This document shows, piece after piece, positions 1 to 11,600 of a DNA stretch of 64,000 nt; position 1 is the stretch's first letter; every line of letters starts with the position of its first letter. The position numbers were made by a program, and so were the translations under genes. The stretch is taken from NCBI GenBank assembly GCA_013397075.1, contig VWZS01007655.1:1263838-1327837 (forward strand). The letters run 5' to 3'. The notes below the pieces were generated by a model. It made no database searches and was not told the DNA's origin. It worked only from the letters and a program-made list of their open reading frames with translations. This stretch comes from Rhabdornis inornatus. Its lineage: Eukaryota > Chordata > Aves > Passeriformes > Rhabdornithidae.

Positions 1-3000
1 TACAGGTCTGCAAAGTCTCAACACTCTCTCAGGAACAAAAATACTTAAAAAAACAAAAATGGAAAAACTGGTCCTAAATCTTTACAGGAAACAGAGACAT
101 TGCCAATTTTTAAAACATATTGAGACATTAGGAGTATCACCAAATCCTAGCAGAAGACAGAGTGCCTGTGAGCTGCACCCTCAGCCACGACTGACCGTGG
201 AGATGGCACCAGTGAAGGTCACACACGTATCCAGGTCAATCTCTCCACCAACAAGCACACCCTGGCCCAGCCTGCTTCCCTCCCCCAGGCAGAGCATCCT
301 GCCCTGCTGCAGCCATGGCCACCTTGCAGACAGGAAGGGAGCAGGGGATGAGCCCCAGCACTGCTCTCCATCAGACACCATCAGCACCAGTGCTTCACTC
401 TCAGCCAGGGCAGAAAGCAAAGCAGATTTTACTTTTACATTTGCACAGAGTACCCAGAGCATGGAGATGATTTCTCCCTCTTTGGGGACTCTGCTTGTGT
501 CACAAGCCCTGAAGATCCTGCCATGCAAACATGTCCAAGAGCTCATTTAGAGAGAAAGACACACAGTCACCAGAAGGACCTAGGGGAGACAAACATCCCC
601 CAACTGTGAGTGCTGAAGGTTGTCTTTATGGTAAGTGATGAAAAGATGCTAAGGAGTCACCGAGCCACAGTTTGCCCTGGAGTGCTGCTGGTTTTTATTG
701 GGCCATCTGGGCTTTACTGCAGTGCAAACAGCATTACTGACAATTGTTATTAACAACATTATAATCATTAACAAAATACTACAGTACTCAGGTTTCAGGT
801 GTTGTCTGCCTTCCTGCTACACAGCCCAAGCTTTCTGACAGGCGGAGATTTAGAGGACAGTCCAAAATCCCTCAGTGGAGAGAGCACAGGGTCTCTGGGT
901 GCCCATCATCCAGGCCTCCCAAGCACAGAGGCTGCACTTGCATCTCAAATATTCTTTTTTCTTCATGGAAATGACATTGGGCAGCAGCTGCCAGTGCTGC
1001 TGTTGGGGCCAAACTCCACCTCTCCCTTGCCATCAGACAGAGTAACTAACACCTTTGTTCAGAGGTGTACATGCTTAGGAGAACACCCTGCCTTTCAGAG
1101 CCTGCCCCATTTCTCTGCAGGAGGTGAGCCCATGACTTGCCTACACTCAAGCAGAAGAAGGTACATGGGGGATATGTGTCAGGTTGCCAAAAAAAACCCA
1201 GAAAGCAGAAAAAAAGAACTACCAAAAAGAGTGCATTTCTCTTACAATATGTATACAGCAGCTCATTACCTAGACAATATGTTTGATGAAGTAAATGAAA
1301 ATCAAACATCCTCTCCACCAGCTGTTGCCTCACTTTTTTTCCTTTTTTTTTTTTTTGTCAGGACATTAGACTTGTTGTTATTATGAGTATCAGTGGCTTT
1401 CCTGGTTTCAGCCTCTTTTGGGGAGAAGCTGTTAACAGACAACACTTGCAGCAGCAAGCCCGACCCTGGATGCTTTTTCTTGGAGTAGACATTCCAACCA
1501 GAGTTCATCCCACCTCATTTTGGGCACTGAACTGGGACATGTGAGTTAGTGACTGTTCCAGTAAACACCTGAGGAAGGAACAGAGGGGAAGGCAGGAAGA
1601 AAGCTGGTACAAAGTGTCCTGCACCAGCATGGAAGGAGAAGCATTTTGGTCTGTAAATGCCAATAATTTACAGTATTGAATTCTTGTGTGCCTAAGGAGG
1701 AGGAAAGATCAAAGAACCTGCCCAATCACCCCCTCCTCCAACCCTGGCTAATGCAGAGCTCTTCTGTGCACATCATCCTGGAGTTACCCAGGGCCCCTCC
1801 CCAAATCCAGCCGTGCTTCAGCCCTGAGCTTGGTCTGGAGTTCAGCTCTCCAGAGCATCACCATGAAAGCAGTGACAGTGCTTTACTGTGTCTTCACTGT
1901 TTGCACACACAATCCTTGCTAAATCACAGCAAAAGGAGGGAGAAATCCATACCAGAGCGCACTGAACACAGACAGCTTGATTCAAGATGCACAGGAGAAA
2001 AACACACGGGGGGAAAACAAAATTAATCTTACTTTGTCTGGATAGTGCCTTACTTTGCAGGGGTACCAGCCCCACTGGGAGCCAGGAGCCCCAGCTGATG
2101 GGAACTGGCAGAGCTCCAGGGCTTTCCAGTGAAGCCAAGCCAATGTAAAGACAGCTGCAGACTGGGTCCAAAATATGAAGCCACAATAAAGTTCCTTTAA
2201 ATTATTGAAGACATACTCACTTCTGGCTCCCATGACTGCTTTTACAGCTCTCTCTCTCCATTCAAAGCATCATCACCCACCCTTCAAGCAGAATTATTTT
2301 ACTTTTCAATTGGACTTTGACTCAACAGCAAATTTAATTAACTGACCTAATGGACTAGAGATGCGGATTAGAAAAGAAATAAAAAACAATTCCAAACAAA
2401 ACACACAACAGAAAGAACCACCATTGCAGCAAAAAAGATCCCCAAAGCACCCAAGTTAAAAAAACAACAAAACAAAACTACACCCGTGCTATGCAGAGAT
2501 GCGAAATAGAGCTCCTCACACTGCAAGATACCCAAACTTCCAAGCATTTGTGCTGGATTATCTTTCAACAGAAGATCCCAAAGCCCTTCACGACTCCTTA
2601 AGCTGCACAAAACTGCAGGGTGCCAAGAAGGACCTCTGTGGGGAACACCACAACCCCCTTCCCAGAACTTCAGAAACTCATTTCAGCAGAACTCCACAGA
2701 TGCACACAGGAATAAACTGGTGCTGCACTCCCTGTTGGGGACACACCTCCACCAACATCAGGAGCAAATCTGCCACTTGGATGAGCACTGAACGTGGCTC
2801 AGCATCTTCACCACACCATGGCACCTGATCCCGAGGTGCTCGTGGCAGACAGTGCAGGCACTGACCCAGCAGAAGGCTGTCCACACAAAAACACGGCCAG
2901 CAGCCCTGGCTCCAGCTCTCTGTTGGCTACACCAACCACACACCTCACACAGAGTGTCCCAGGCACAGCAGGAGCACCAGCCCACGCTGCACCTCACCCT

Positions 3001-4753
3001 TCAGCCCAAGAGCACCCAGGGGAACCTGGCCCCACTGCTCCTCCCAAAGCTCTGCACGTTCCTTCTCAGCTTTGGAGCTGCTGGGGACATTTCTGGCCTG
3101 GGATTATTTATTGCAACATCCAAAGCAAGCAATATGTCACTTAGAAAATGAAGCCTCACTTAGGAGGCTCGGCGCTGAAATCCGATTGCGTGACATAGAG
3201 TGATGAATCAGCCAACTTCCCATTGGCTCATTTGGGAATACACCCCTCTTCACAGAAAAAAAGTACTCAGAGATCCACTCATTAATCCTAACTTCATTCA
3301 CTGTGGTGAGGAGCAGAGTGCTCCCCTCACCCTCCCAACTGCAGAGAGCTGCTACTCTGCCTTTTCTGCTTCCAGCAGGAAAAGGGGAAAACAGAGAATT
3401 CAGTGATTCACACCTGTCACAGGATCACCTGATGGAAGCTGCCAAGAACAAATTCATCACTGTGCATGCAAGGTACAGTCAGGGTGACATGCATGCAAAG
3501 CAGTGATTAATTATAGGTGTTTTGCTGAGGAAATTTCTGAGCATGAAGGGCAAAATCTAAATTGCTAATCAGCATCACTTTTTGTTATAATATGTTTGAA
3601 AACAAACTAATGGGTTGCAATAGCTCCTTGAACCAGCTTTGACACCTGTATCTTCCATGTAAGAAGTAAAATGAAAAAATATTTCAAAATACATCCTTTC
3701 AGAAGCAGATTCTCTTCCTCAAAAGAAATGGTGAGTAATGAGCGGAAAGTTATCCAAAAAAGTGTTTGTGAAGCATGAGAGCCCAATGTAGCAAAAGAGT
3801 GTGGGCCCCACCACCCAGCCCCTCTGATCCTTCAGAGGGCAAGAAGGGCTGACCCTGCTCCTGATGGTGCCTGGGCTCCACAGCTCCAGAGGGTGGGTGA
3901 AGTCATGGCATGGGAGGGAACCCCATACTTCCCAGGGCTCCCTGCAGCCCTGCTCCAGACTTTTATGGTGGGAAAAGGCAGAGAATGCCACCAGCCTCAG
4001 CAGATCCCTGGCCTAGGACTGCAGCCCAGCCAGAGCATCCCTGTGCTCTGCCACTCCTGCTCACAGCACCAAGGCTCTACTGCCTGTCTTCATGCCTTGA
4101 GAACAAATACAGGAGATTCAGGAACTGTTCAAAAAAAAAAAATTCTTATCCCAGCTCAGCACCTCCAGTGCTGACAAAGCTCTCGAGTGAGGTCAGCTCT
4201 GAGCCTGCTTGTCCAGGCTCTGTGGTCTGGGTCCATCTCAGCTGTGCCATGCAGGGCTTGGCACTGAGTCCCAGCCCTTTGGAAACAAAGGCATGAGCAA
4301 GCCCTGCTCACAGAACAGCTGAGGCCGACGTGGAACCTTCAGGTGCATCCTCTCACCAGCAAACCACATCAAGCACCAAAAGCTATTTTGCCAGTGCCTG
4401 GCCTCTGTGCTTTTTCACTACTGCCCTCTCATTCTTCTCAGGTTTGACTTTATGCCCAGGTTGGGGGCCACTGAGAAGGGCAATTAATGCTCCTCCTCTT
4501 CCTCTGCACAAAAGCATTTCAAATGGGACCAATAAAGCACAGGACCAACTCCCAGCCAGATCCAAGGGCTGGGTGGCAATGCTGGGGACAGCTTCTGCAG
4601 AGGACAGGGTGCTAATGAAGCTCCCCAGGAGACCCCAGTGATGGGCATCCCTTGTAGGGTGGGACAAGCATCCTCCTGCACACCCACAACTGCTGCTTTG
4701 TTCACCTCAAAGCAACCACGACCCTACCAAGCCAATACCACCACCCCAATTAC
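1..4753 (-). other. SYT17: SYT17 intron 6 (partial), no exon seen
   Basis: This is intronic sequence downstream of the exon ending at 4754. The family's last coding exon (end of C2B, about 70 residues) should follow on the minus strand. I looked for its expected conserved residues in all minus-strand frames here and did not find them, so the exon probably lies beyond the left edge. The open frames present are short, compositionally poor and without recognisable domains. A 14-base poly-T run sits near 1343-1356. A cluster of transcription-factor-like motifs at 3188-3230 is listed separately. Confidence 0.6.
3188..3230. promoter_or_regulatory. Possible regulatory cluster (CRE-like, AP-1-like, CCAAT)
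   Basis: Within 40 bases there is GCGTGACA (3188-3195, CRE-like), TGAATCA (3204-3210, AP-1-like) and ATTGG (3222-3226, a reversed CCAAT). The flank at 3165-3190 holds several CpGs in an otherwise CpG-poor intron. This could be an enhancer inside SYT17, but the motifs are short and may be chance matches. Confidence 0.2.
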
Positions 4754-4909
4754 CTGTGAACACCAGGCTGGCATTCTCCAGCTCTTCCTGGGGAACCTTG
4801 AAGCTGAAGGACTCGTTGTAGAAGGGATCTATCGTGCCCCGCATGCAGGAGGTCTTCTTGGTTTTTGTTAATTTTAATCCATGAACAAGCTGAATTTTCA
4901 CAAAGGGAT
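4754..4909 (-). CDS. SYT17: SYT17 coding exon 6 (C2B, middle part)
   Basis: This 156-base exon encodes residues 353-403 plus parts of two split codons. It starts after a TTTTTGCCAG acceptor and ends at an ACAG|GTAATT donor, with phases 1 and 1. The translation opens with DPFVKIQLVHG (its Asp is split across the intron), then a K/T-rich strand, GTIDPFYNESFSFKVP and EELENASLVFT. These are the beta strands of a type I C2 domain, here C2B of SYT17. The frame closes within the intron, so the protein must continue into an exon outside the window. DPFVK and DPFYNESF are the loop positions where synaptotagmins carry calcium-binding acids. SYT17 is regarded as calcium-independent. Confidence 0.95.
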
Positions 4910-5570
4910 CTGGCAAAAAGCACAAAGCACAGGCTCTGTGTTACAGGGATCATAAGTCAGCACCCCTGCTCACAAGGGCTGGGCACCACAGGGATGGGCT
5001 GTGCTGGGCAATGGCCTTTGGAAATGGCAGGGATTTGTACCCCCACGCTGCCCCCAGAGATCTGCAGTGGGGACAAAAGTCAGGCAGCCAGATAAAAAAA
5101 CAGTCCCTGCCAAAAACACAGTTAATGTCAGCCTTGACAGAGACCAAGCATAACGCTCTTTTTGGAAAATGACAATATTGTGGCAGTAGCAGAGGCTGAG
5201 GCAGGAACATGGGAAAGCCACCTGAGGACATAAAGCAGTTCCCAGCCAGAGTGCCCAGAGCCAGCAGGGATCAATGCCCACGGGCTGCCTCACAGAACAC
5301 AGCACAGGGGATCAAAGCTCCTGGCTCCTCACCTCAGCCTGGCTCAGAGATCTTTAAATTTGGCAAACCCTCCATTGTATCTCAGGGTAAGTGTTCTAAA
5401 TACTTTCATTATTGCTGTCTATATATACAAGACAGACATCCAGAGCCTTGTTTTAAAAGGAACTGAGCATCAAATCCCCCGGGGTCCCCACAAATTGCAG
5501 CCTCACTGATCTGCTTTAAAGGCACATATAATCTGTGCATGAGTAATGTGAGAAATGCACTGCCCTTTAC
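4910..5570 (-). other. SYT17: SYT17 intron 5
   Basis: This 661-base intron has phase 1, a GTAAAG donor and a TTTTTGCCAG acceptor on the minus strand. It holds no coding sequence or repeat that I recognise. Confidence 0.85.
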
Positions 5571-5691
5571 CTGAACCTTGGCTCATATCTGTCTGAAGAA
5601 GCTGTTTTGCTCTAATGATGTCCACGTTCAGTCTTCCTGCACTTGGTAGGTAGTTTAGTGACAATAGCAACTCTCCCAGCTCCACTTCATT
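5571..5691 (-). CDS. SYT17: SYT17 coding exon 5 (start of C2B)
   Basis: This 121-base exon encodes residues 312-351 plus the first base of the next Asp codon. It follows a TTTTCCCTGCAG acceptor and ends at a TCAG|GTAAAG donor. The translation begins NEVELGELLLSLNYLPSAG and continues with a strand typical of C2B (LNVDIIRAKQLLQTD). GELLLSLNYLPSAGRL is the usual opening of the second C2 domain in synaptotagmins. It joins in phase 0 to exon 4 and in phase 1 to exon 6. Confidence 0.95.
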
Positions 5692-8600
5692 CTGCAGGGA
5701 AAAGAGAATGTGGAGATTTAGAACAGAGCTCAGAGGGGAAGAGAAGGGAGAGAAATTAAATAAATCCCATTTGTCTAAGTGCCTGAAAAATGAATTTTAG
5801 TCACGCTCTGAACTGCAACCAAGAACCATCTGGTGGTATCTTGTGCTAAGCAGAAACAAGAAACCATCCCCAGATGAAGATCTCTCTCTAATCACCAATC
5901 CTTCACCAGCCTCCCAGCAGCCATGCAAAGAGGATCTATAAGGAGGCAGGGGCACAAGGTCAGTAGCTTCTCCCTTCTCCATTTTTAATGGTTCCAGGTA
6001 GTTCTGATCTTACCAATGTGCAGAACACAGACCCACTGGAACAGACACCCTCTCTCCTCCCCAGCCCCCAGGGACCCCACCAGCCCCTTGGGAAGCTCAG
6101 ACATGCAGGGGTCAATGCATCCCTGGCTCACAGCAAGGCAGCTCAGAGGAGACATCCCCTGGGCATCTACCAGAGGCCATGGCACAGCCTGACTGTGCCC
6201 TTGCTCTTCATCAGCCTGCACCATGGCCACAGCTCCACATCAGTACAGCTCTTCAGCCATCATTTCTTTTCCTTTTATTTTATGATGCTTGAAACCAGTA
6301 ATTAAAGAGCTAGAGAGCTCACATCACTGCTCCTCAGACGTGAGGGTTTAAAATAACCTCTCCCCCCTTGCCATGACCTGGCTCTGAGAGTCTCTTACTG
6401 TCAGATGCAAAATACACACACTGAAACAATTCTGGAGACTGGAAACACACCAGCCAGTCCAGGCAGGGTATTGATCCATCTGCCTAGTGCCAGGTCCATG
6501 CAGGAGTGCAGAGTTAGTGCTTCACCCCAAACAGTCAAACAGTCCAAAACCCACCCAGATCAGGTGTCAGAGCCCATTCTCAAGAGGAAAAGGAGCTGCA
6601 GTGGTATTGCAATCATAAAAGAAGGCTTAAATATCTTTACTGATGCCCCAAACATTAGATTACAGAAACCAGAGATTATGGGTAGACAGTAAAGTAAAAG
6701 GCTCTCAGAACAGTCACAGCCTGCACTGACCCAAAGAGCCAGGCTCAGCAGCAGATGGGGCAGCACACCAGGCACAATCCCTGGCAAAGGCATCGGTGGC
6801 TTGGGGAAACTGAGGCTGGGGCTGCTGAGAAACCCAACGAGGAAAGGCATCTGATTTCTTAATTCAAATTCCTTTTGTCACAGCATCTTGTGGGGCACTA
6901 TTGTGACTCCACAGCACACACACTCACATTTACCACATGCATTTTCTTCTGTTGCTGCAGTATTTCTACCTCACCCAGAAGGACCCTCTCTTCCATCAAC
7001 CTGGGCCATCTCCCACATGACACTGCTGTTCAATACAGGATGTTTTAAGTTCTTTCCATCAGAAACTCACTCCCCAACACAAGCCTGACCCAATATGCAC
7101 ACAATACTCACAACTCTGGCAACTCTACATACACCTGTGTGTGGTGCCCTGTGGTTGCCCAACGTAAGGATCTGAGAGTCTCACATCCAAGGTGGACTAA
7201 AAACTATCTAATTGATTTAAACTACCATCTTTCATTTGATTTTGCCCAAAAATGCTTCTCCCAGGCCTGCGGCTGGAACAGCCTGCAGACACATTTATCA
7301 TCAAGAACAGTCAGTGATTTTTAATCCTATTACCAGGACAGGATGGAAGCATCACAGTGCCCACACCACCACCCTCAACAGGAGCCACACTAGGTAGCTC
7401 CACCCCAGCTCATTTTTTGTAACACATAAACAACATTTTTAGCAGACACAGTCCTACTTCCACTTCTGGTTGCATTCACTGCTGGTCTGGCTCCATTCAG
7501 GCGTAAATTCCTAGAAATTCAGGTGCATTTGGACAGTGCAAATTAGGAAACTGATCAGTGATTTTATTACCTGCTGGGGAGAGACAAACAGCTCCAGCTG
7601 CAAATACCAAACTTCTGGCACAGCCAGGTGGCAGGCTGGCATGGGGCAGTGATGCAGGACCTTTCCAGTCACCTCAGGCTTAGAGTGCTGAAAATCTGCA
7701 TTAAGATTCAGGATAATTACTTGTGGAATTGTCCATTGATGGAATCTGCTGACCTTATCCAAGAACTGCAGAAAATAAGGCATTTCCCTGGGCCAGAGAG
7801 GAGCTCTGGACCTCAGCAAAGGAAGGAAGATCTCCATGCTTCCAATTCATTTGCATCTATGATCAATTTACCAAAAAAAAAAGCCCAGTGTTGTACACTG
7901 ACAGTGTCAGGCTGGATCTGTAACACCCACTTAGGCACTGGCAGGAGAACCAGGTCCCATCACCCCAATCTCACCAGAGATTATGGAAGGAGCCACTACA
8001 GTGCAACCATCACACTGCTGCCCAACCCACCCAGCCTTCCACAGGTAAAGGCAGGACCTAATTTTCTGTAGGACCTAACCTAACATGGATTTCAGCACCT
8101 CTAGAAAAATCTTTTTGGCTATCTAGGCTTAAATTTGCACAAGGAGAGAAATAAAATGCTATATATTCTCTAAGTGTGATCCACCAAAGACAGCAGGCAG
8201 ACTATGAGTAGCTTTAATCAGTCTCAGAAAAGCCTGATCTCACAAATCTCAGCAGCACCTTCTGCCACCTCGTGCTTTTCAAGAGTGCCCACATTTGTGT
8301 GAATTATTTTGAGGGAAGGCACATAGAGCCCTGCCCCAAAGGCCATGGCAGGATGCTCAGAGCCAGGGAAGAGCAGCCCCACTGTAGGCAGACACCAGCA
8401 GCATTTGCAACAGTACCAGGAGGTGTTTCCAGAAGGAAGCCCAGACTCCCTGACAGCTCACCTCCCTGGCAAGTGACTCAGCCTTTTCAAGGCACTGAAT
8501 GCCAGCAGCCAGCTACCTCTGATGTTATAAATGCATTACTTCCAGCTTAGCCACGAGGATCAGGGAAACACACTTCAAACGCTGCCTGGTGCCTCAGGGG

Positions 8601-11600
8601 ATGTCAAACACCCAGGAAAATTAACCAGGGGCTGGCAGTGACCCAGGCTGGCACTGCCCCACCGTGCCCTGCTGCACCATGCTCACCAGCTTGTCCTGTG
8701 CCATAATTAACAAACCTGCCATAATTAACAAACAAGCAAAGAATTCAGGGGGTGCTCCAAGAAGCAGGAGGTACAAGGCAGGTTTTAGCTCCCTGTGTTT
8801 CCCCAACAAGCTCGTGCCATGGCTCCCTTAGCTGATGTGACAGTCTCACTCACCCACAGCTTGGAACTGCTCTGTGCTGCCAGAAGCAGTGACCCCAGCC
8901 CAGCCTCCAGAGGCATCTGGGGACACAGAACATCACCCTTGTTGTGTTTGCCACTGGGACACCCCTGGAGCTCAGGCTCGTGTAGGGGCTGAGCTGAGCC
9001 CAGGGGATGTGAGTTCATGCACAGGAGGTGCCATCGGCACACTGCTCACCAGAGGTGATTTTACATTTCCTAGGTCTTTCCATCAGGAAACTACAGCGCT
9101 GTTGGTTTTGCCTTCAATGTTTTGCTCCCGCAGGCAGTGCAGAGGTGCCCCTCAGCACAGCATCATTTCAGTGCCATTATTATGCTGATGACGTGCTGAT
9201 TCGTGCCCAGATCCCAGATGACCCTGGAAAAGCAATTTCCTGTTTGATGAGATGCCGGAGTGACACCAAGTCTGGGATGTCTGAGACTCTCCTGAAGCTC
9301 TGATTAACATTTCACTCCCGGCTGTATTACACTGCCAGGTTGGATTTGCAGCCTTGGCTCGCCTGTGATCCAGAACCTTCTCGTTACTGCCAGGGCTGAA
9401 CCCAGAAGTTTTGAACCAGAATTTTTTCTGTTCCTTTCTGCCATCTCTGAAACACAAAGAGGCTCCCCCAAAGGAAGATGAGCTTCTAATTTATGCCATT
9501 CACACATCTTGTTTGGACCAGGTAACTCCTCCCTCACAGCCCCCCAGACTGTTCCTTGTGCATTGCTACAACACCAGCAAAATTCTGCAGCCTTCCCAAC
9601 AGGAACCAGAGCACATGACATCAGCACTGACATCTATGCATCGCTCCTAACGAAGTTTCAGATTGATTTTCCTCCTCAAGGTTATCTGTGTTGGTACCTC
9701 CAGGCACATTAGAAAACTGATGGTTTAGAATATTTTGCTCTGACAGGTTTTCTACAGTGTCCTGTGACATAGACATTGTTTTCTGAAGGATGAGCTATTA
9801 AGGACCAGAACTTGAGAAGAAATATACTTACCAATGAACAGGAGCAGTGTTTCCTACATAACTGACACCAACTGGATGTAGGATGAAGAGTCACAAAATC
9901 TCTCCTAAAGTCAAACTGTCTTTGCATCAGTTTGAAAGGCCATGACAAAGTCTCTATTGTGCAAAAAGCTTTGTGAAGAAGATATCCCATGGAGAGGTCC
10001 TGCTCCTGGACCCCACCAGCCTCTCCTCTGGGTTCCTCCTCCACAAAATACACCCCACAGCATCCCAGTTCTCTGCAGGAAGGGCAAGGAGTGAACAGCA
10101 CTGAGGGGAAAGGATGAGGTGATCAAGAAGACAGATAAGGATAAAAAGAGAATAGTCAAGAAGAAAAATTTTTCAGTGCTGGAGCTTTAAAGACTCAAAA
10201 AGGAAAGGGGAAAAAAACCACTGAAATGGAGCTGAGGAAAAATAAACATACAGGGTGGAAGAAAAGAAGATAGTAGAACAACACAAGCCAGAATACGAAA
10301 ACAAAGAGCTGAAATGTTGTTATCATGATGGACGAGCATCCATCACAGCATCCCATCACAGTTCTAACTCCAGTGACCAGCAGGGTGGGGGGTATCCTGC
10401 CCTCTGCCAGGCTTTGCCCAGGGCATCTCCTCCACTGGCCACAAGTAAACTCCCAGGGTGATTTTAACACCCAGCTGATGAGCAAACATGGCCCCATGTA
10501 ACCACCTCACACCATCTTGAACATCAGAACTCACGGGTCATTCTAGTGCACTCATAGTATGAAGTTTTAAAAGCAAGTCCAACACACACTCCCTCTACTA
10601 TAAAAATGGCTTCATTTGAGAGAAGAAGGAATTTCATGCTATTTTCCCACCACAACTAGGCAATTTTTTTTCTTTTGCAGAATGATCTCCAAGCTCTCAT
10701 TACTGCTGGTCTAAAACATTTATTCCTGCCCACTCAAATCTGCCAAAAGAGAAATGAATCATATGTCAATAAACTTGGGGTCCTGAACATGTGCTTCAGA
10801 ATTAGTTTTAGTGGCGAAATACGTGAATCTGAGCCCCGCTACAGCGTGGGCCTGCCAGCTTCATTCATGGTAATTAAACAAAGCCACACACATTTCAGGG
10901 GATATTTAAGGAGTGCAGAGTGTTCCTATGGGGACTGGACTCAAGAGCCTTTCCATGAGCAGCTACTGCGCTTTAGAAAGGCATTAATTACCCTGCAAAA
11001 GAAAACCTCCCAGAACTAGCAAGGATAAAGAATTTGGCAATACCTGCACTGACATTTTCCACAAGGAATAAGGAATAAATCTTTCTGCTTAGCTGCTGCT
11101 CTGAGGATGCATCAGGCAGCAGCTCCTCCCCTTTGGGCTCGATCCCCCCAAACACCGAATGTGTGATCCAAGCTCACCTGCCTGTGTGCAGGTACAGCCT
11201 CCTGCCCGAGCCTTGGCACTGAGCAGCCTGCAGCTCTGGTTGCTCAGGCTGAGGGGACAGCCTGCTGCTCAGCTGTGCTCGGGTTCTCTGGCCACCCACT
11301 GTGACAGTGAGCAGGACAGTGCTGCAGTCACCTCCCCAACCGAGGAAAGTGCTCCGCTTGTTCACTCACAGCTGGTGATGGAGAAATTCCTCCAACAACG
11401 AGGAGCTGTGCATCCCATCCACAGACCTAAGGAGCTGATCTTGGCCCAGCTCCCAGTGGAGCCAACAGAGCTGCTGGCTGTAGAAGCTGGACCCTGCCTC
11501 TCCTGGGAAAAGCTCACTGTCCCTGCTGACACTGCACACACCAAAAGATTCCTGGCTTTCCTCACCTTTTGCACAGGGTGCTGGCACAGCCCTGTAATAA

